From the NCBI GenBank assembly GCA_039927975.1, contig JBDSTZ010000495.1, positions 1 through 25,857 of the forward strand: a stretch of 25,857 bases of DNA. Reading direction: 5' to 3'. This DNA is from JBDSTZ01 sp039927975 (GTDB lineage Bacteria > Pseudomonadota > Gammaproteobacteria > Burkholderiales > Burkholderiaceae_D). Numbering within the stretch: position 1 is the first letter of the stretch; every line of letters begins with the position of its first letter. Positions 23,364-25,857 of the stretch are shown here, piece by piece. The notes beneath the pieces were generated by a model that saw nothing but the letters and a program-made list of their open reading frames with translations, made no database searches and was not told where the DNA came from. The position numbers and the translations under genes were made by a program.

Positions 23364-24275
23364 GCGCGAGCGGTAGATGACAAGACGGCTCAGCTGGCGC
23401 CGCACTCCCCCCAGCCGGTATTTGTAGGCGTATTCGCCCCAGCCAAAGTTGATCTTCTTGCTCCCGGCCTGCTTGATGCACTCGCAGATGGTCAGGTAGC
23501 AGCAGGCCAAGCCCAGCCTGTAGTCGTCGAAGGCCGGATCATGCGCCAGGATGCGCAAGGAAAAACTGTCGCCATGGCGATAGGTGACGAAGCCGGCGCC
23601 AAAACGCCCGTTCACGGTGGCGATGCCGACGAATCCACACGCCCTGACCGTCTCAATGATGCGCGCTTCCTCCACCTTGTCGATCGACGGGATCTTGTTC
23701 TTGGTTGTCATGCGGCCGTAATTGAGGCGCACGATCTCGCGAATGTGCTGCTCGTTCGCCTCCTGCCGGTCGTAGGTCGCGTAATGGAACGAGGGGAAAT
23801 CGCGCCGCACCCTGCTCAGGTAGCGTTTCAGATTGTCGCGCGTGCTTTTGCCAAGACTGTCGGTATAGCCGGCGACGGAATCTGGCAGCGTGAGCACCGT
23901 GTCCTCCGCGCAGGGAAAATGCTGGTACGGAAAGCGAATATCGTCCGTCTGCGTTTGCACCGCTTCGAACACAATGGCCGCCGCCGCCGCATCGGCGGCA
24001 AACACATGGTCGGCGAACTCCTGCGCTTGCCTGCCGTCGATGGCGGCGCCTTCGTTCAGTACGTGGACGGTTTGATTGGCGCGGCGGTACAGCAGCACCG
24101 TGGTGATCTCGCCGCCAACCCGCACGACATAGGTGCTTGCCCTCTCCGCGGTGCCGTAAATGTGGAAATGGGCAAGCGAGGAGTAGCGCTCGCCGTACAG
24201 TCGATCGAGTTCATGCTCGACAAAGGATGGGATTTCATTTTCGTAACAGCTAACCGTACGCCGAAGATCCGACAT
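23160..24275 (-). CDS. GNAT/FemAB-like acetyltransferase (371 aa)
   Basis: The middle and C-terminal part matches the CelD/BcsL-type GNAT domain (Acetyltransf_6) found in exopolysaccharide loci: SLGKSTRDNLKRYLSRVRRD, then a helix leading to VGIATVNGRFGAGFVTYRHG and KKINFGWGEYAYKYRLGG near the C-terminus. Residues 1-150 form the paired FemAB-like half. It probably transfers an acyl group to a sugar or amino-sugar; the substrate cannot be read from sequence. ATG 24275 is preferred to an upstream start at 24341 because AGGTGG lies about 7 bases before it. The gene is convergent with the MORN gene and divergent from the histidine kinase gene. Confidence 0.83.
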   Translation of the reverse strand: MSDLRRTVSCYENEIPSFVEHELDRLYGERYSSLAHFHIYGTAERASTYVVRVGGEITTVLLYRRANQTVHVLNEGAAIDGRQAQEFADHVFAADAAAAAIVFEAVQTQTDDIRFPYQHFPCAEDTVLTLPDSVAGYTDSLGKSTRDNLKRYLSRVRRDFPSFHYATYDRQEANEQHIREIVRLNYGRMTTKNKIPSIDKVEEARIIETVRACGFVGIATVNGRFGAGFVTYRHGDSFSLRILAHDPAFDDYRLGLACCYLTICECIKQAGSKKINFGWGEYAYKYRLGGVRRQLSRLVIYRSRLGMLSCAPLAAKTVVRGHVYRAKQGMQAIAQQEDHVLARPIGKMVGVIRWLKAARARQGAGRSAPAP

Positions 24276-24655
24276 GCTGATACCACCTCTCAGGATTAGG
24301 CTTTCTTGCAGGAAACCGATGCGCATGACGTCAACATCCACCGCGCTATTCTATGCAGGCTTGCACCCCGCCCCGTTTGGCGCTCGTCAACGCCGATGGG
24401 CGAACGGAAGCGACACCCGAGGCGTCCCCGCGAGTGGACATTTCGCAACGCCAATTGCTATTGCCAATCCTCGGTTGTTTTGATTTTTAACAAGTGGTAT
24501 TTATTTTCTGCAATCGGATGTATATTGAAAATCAAGAACGGCCCGCATGCGTTGCCGCTTCGACGGTCCAAAAACTGGTCACACGATGAGCTTGTCCTGA
24601 AGAAAGCCGCTAGCATGTCCGCCCACCTGTTTCCCATCCGTTTGCCGAGGCACTG
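24276..24655. other. Divergent intergenic region with AT-rich core
   Basis: This lies between the acetyltransferase and histidine kinase genes. The stretch 24475-24535 is much richer in A and T than the surroundings and includes TATATT (24521-24526), a possible -10 box for the kinase; its -35 is poor. An open frame that ends exactly at the kinase start (24306..24656) is not convincing as a gene. Confidence 0.5.
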
Positions 24656-25857
24656 ATGATCACGCCGGCCATGTCCCGCGACGCAGGCGGCGCCGAGCGC
24701 GGCGCCAACACCATGCTGCTGGCGCAACTGCACCTCTTGCTCGCCTTGATCATGCTGGTCCGCATACTGCTTGAGCCGCACACCCAGAACGACTCGCCCG
24801 CCGCACGCCCGCTCGCCCTGGCCTTCGCTCTCTACAGCCTCGCCGCGTTCTTGCTGAGCCGGCGCACGCGCTCGCAGCGCATTGAGCGTGCCCTGCTGTT
24901 CTGCGGCATCGCATGGATCAGCGCGATGATCCATGTGAGCGGCGGCGGCGCCAGTCCCGTGTTTCCGTTTTATGTCCTGAGCGTGATCATCGCCGCCTTC
25001 CGTTTCGGCCAGGCCGACGCGCTCGCCGCCGCGCTGGCCGCCGCCGTCCTGTTTGCCGCCGCCGCCGTGACGCAAGATGCGGCAATGGACCTGCCGCGCA
25101 TCGCCCTGCGGGCCGGATTCCTGCTCGCCCTCGGCGCCCTCATCGCCAGCCTGGGCGAAGCCAACCTGCGCCAGCAGCGCCGCCTGGCGCTGCTGCGCGA
25201 AGTCGTCGGCTTCGCCAATCCGCGCTTCGGCGTCGACCGCACGGTATCGAACATCATGGAACGCTGCCGCCGTCACTTCGGCGCCGACGCCTGCCTGCTG
25301 GTGGCGCGCCGCGCACGCTCGCGCCGCTACGAATTGCGGATCGCCGGCGATGGCCGGCCGCAAATCCTGCCGGCCGACAGTCCGCTGTGCTGCGGCGGCC
25401 AGGCCGGCATTGTGCTGTTCCAGCGCCCGCGCTTCGCCTGGCAGGGCCGCCGCAGCCGGCTGCTGCGCCTCGGCGACGATGGCCAATGGCGCATCGGCGC
25501 CGCCGCCGATGGCGAAGCCGTGGCCGACTTGTGCGGCGCCTCCAGCTTCATCAGCGTGCCGCTGACCTTTCGCGGCGGCGCCGTGCGCATCACGCTGTGC
25601 GCCACGCGGCGTCGCTTCGAACGGTCCGACGCAGCGTTCCTCGAACAGATCATCAGCCAGGTGCTGCCCGCCATTGAAAACGTCTACCTGCTCGACCGTC
25701 TCGCCTCGCTGGCGGCACTGCGCGAGCGGCGCACCATCGGCCGCGACCTGCACGACAGCGCGATCCAGCCCTACATCGGCTTGAACGGCATGTTGACGGC
25801 GCTGCGCCGCAAGACCGGCGCCGACAATCCGGTGCGCGAAGACATCGAGGAACTCGC
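24656..25857 (+). CDS. Membrane sensor histidine kinase, NarL/DesK class, partial (400 aa visible)
   Basis: The gene starts at ATG 24656 with GAGG 5 bases upstream and runs off the window end. Six or so transmembrane segments span residues about 20-165 (LLAQLHLLLALIMLVRILL, LALAFALYSLAAFLL, LLFCGIAWISAMI, FYVLSVIIAAF, an Ala-rich segment, and AGFLLALGALIASLG). A GAF-like cytoplasmic sensor region follows (about 185-340, with LCCGG and SSFISVPLTF). The HisKA_3 dimerisation box RRTIGRDLHDSAIQPYIGL contains the phospho-accepting His366. The HATPase_c domain must lie beyond the edge. Kinases of this class usually pair with a LuxR/NarL-type response regulator, expected just downstream. The stimulus is unknown. 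Confidence 0.9.
   Translation, partial: MITPAMSRDAGGAERGANTMLLAQLHLLLALIMLVRILLEPHTQNDSPAARPLALAFALYSLAAFLLSRRTRSQRIERALLFCGIAWISAMIHVSGGGASPVFPFYVLSVIIAAFRFGQADALAAALAAAVLFAAAAVTQDAAMDLPRIALRAGFLLALGALIASLGEANLRQQRRLALLREVVGFANPRFGVDRTVSNIMERCRRHFGADACLLVARRARSRRYELRIAGDGRPQILPADSPLCCGGQAGIVLFQRPRFAWQGRRSRLLRLGDDGQWRIGAAADGEAVADLCGASSFISVPLTFRGGAVRITLCATRRRFERSDAAFLEQIISQVLPAIENVYLLDRLASLAALRERRTIGRDLHDSAIQPYIGLNGMLTALRRKTGADNPVREDIEEL

Noticed and set aside
24306..24656. 116-codon frame ending at the kinase start
   Set aside because: The stop-start overlap is suggestive, but the sequence crosses the AT-rich promoter-like region and looks non-coding.
24458..25753. 431-codon open frame on the minus strand
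   Set aside because: Antisense to the histidine kinase, which has membrane segments, a GAF-like region and a clear H-box.

Overview
The window looks like the chromosome of a high-GC betaproteobacterium of the Oxalobacteraceae (Massilia/Duganella/Janthinobacterium type). This rests on protein flavour, codon use and the housekeeping block acs, a YqhA-family membrane protein, class I fumarate hydratase, murI and tRNA-His. The taxonomic call is inference from memory of such proteins, not a search.

Positions 1 to about 13,150 are the early/regulatory/integration half of a prophage or prophage-like element whose int end abuts a tRNA-Ser(GGA) gene (13154..13244, minus). A lambda-like switch sits at 5581..6308: a small Cro/YdaS-type gene on the minus strand and a 135-aa CI-like repressor on the plus strand, with three 16-bp operators between them. 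Leftward from cro runs a replication operon: YmfL-like regulator, winged-helix-like protein, 863-aa Toprim/VapE-type primase-helicase, a small protein, and a 310-aa protein in the position of an antiterminator Q. A minus-strand promoter and stacked terminators follow the last gene, resembling lambda pR'-tR'. Between the primase gene and the next gene is an iteron-rich, mirror-symmetric region (1803..2018) that I propose as a replication origin or control locus. To the right are a monocistronic Arc-like gene and then a tightly packed rightward operon: two small proteins, a winged-helix-like protein, a large ParB-domain protein, a small P-loop ATPase, three proteins of unknown function, a DUF4224 protein and a tyrosine integrase. 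The rightward operon begins with a promoter/operator module that is nearly a copy of the cro promoter, so one repressor probably silences both arms and int. No capsid, tail or lysis genes lie in the window; they would be to the left.

Positions 13,154 to 18,870 are core chromosome: tRNA-Ser(GGA), acs, a YqhA-like membrane protein, class I fumarase, murI and tRNA-His(GTG), with recognisable tRNA promoters. Positions 18,871 to about 21,120 are a small accessory islet after tRNA-His. It holds a zinc-ribbon protein, a probable orphan Imm32-like immunity protein, a membrane-anchored coiled-coil protein resembling mobilization accessory proteins, and a HigB/HigA-type toxin-antitoxin locus whose toxin gene is broken by an internal deletion/frameshift while the antitoxin and its palindromic operator remain intact. 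Positions 21,327 to the end hold an exported MORN-repeat protein, a convergent GNAT/FemAB-like acetyltransferase, and the 5' part of a membrane-bound histidine kinase of the NarL/DesK (HisKA_3) class that runs off the window.

The most interesting observations are the duplicated repressor-operator-promoter module, the iteron/inverted-repeat locus beside the primase-helicase, the Q/pR'-like arrangement at the left end, the predicted leaderless cro mRNA, and the dead-toxin/live-antitoxin pair.
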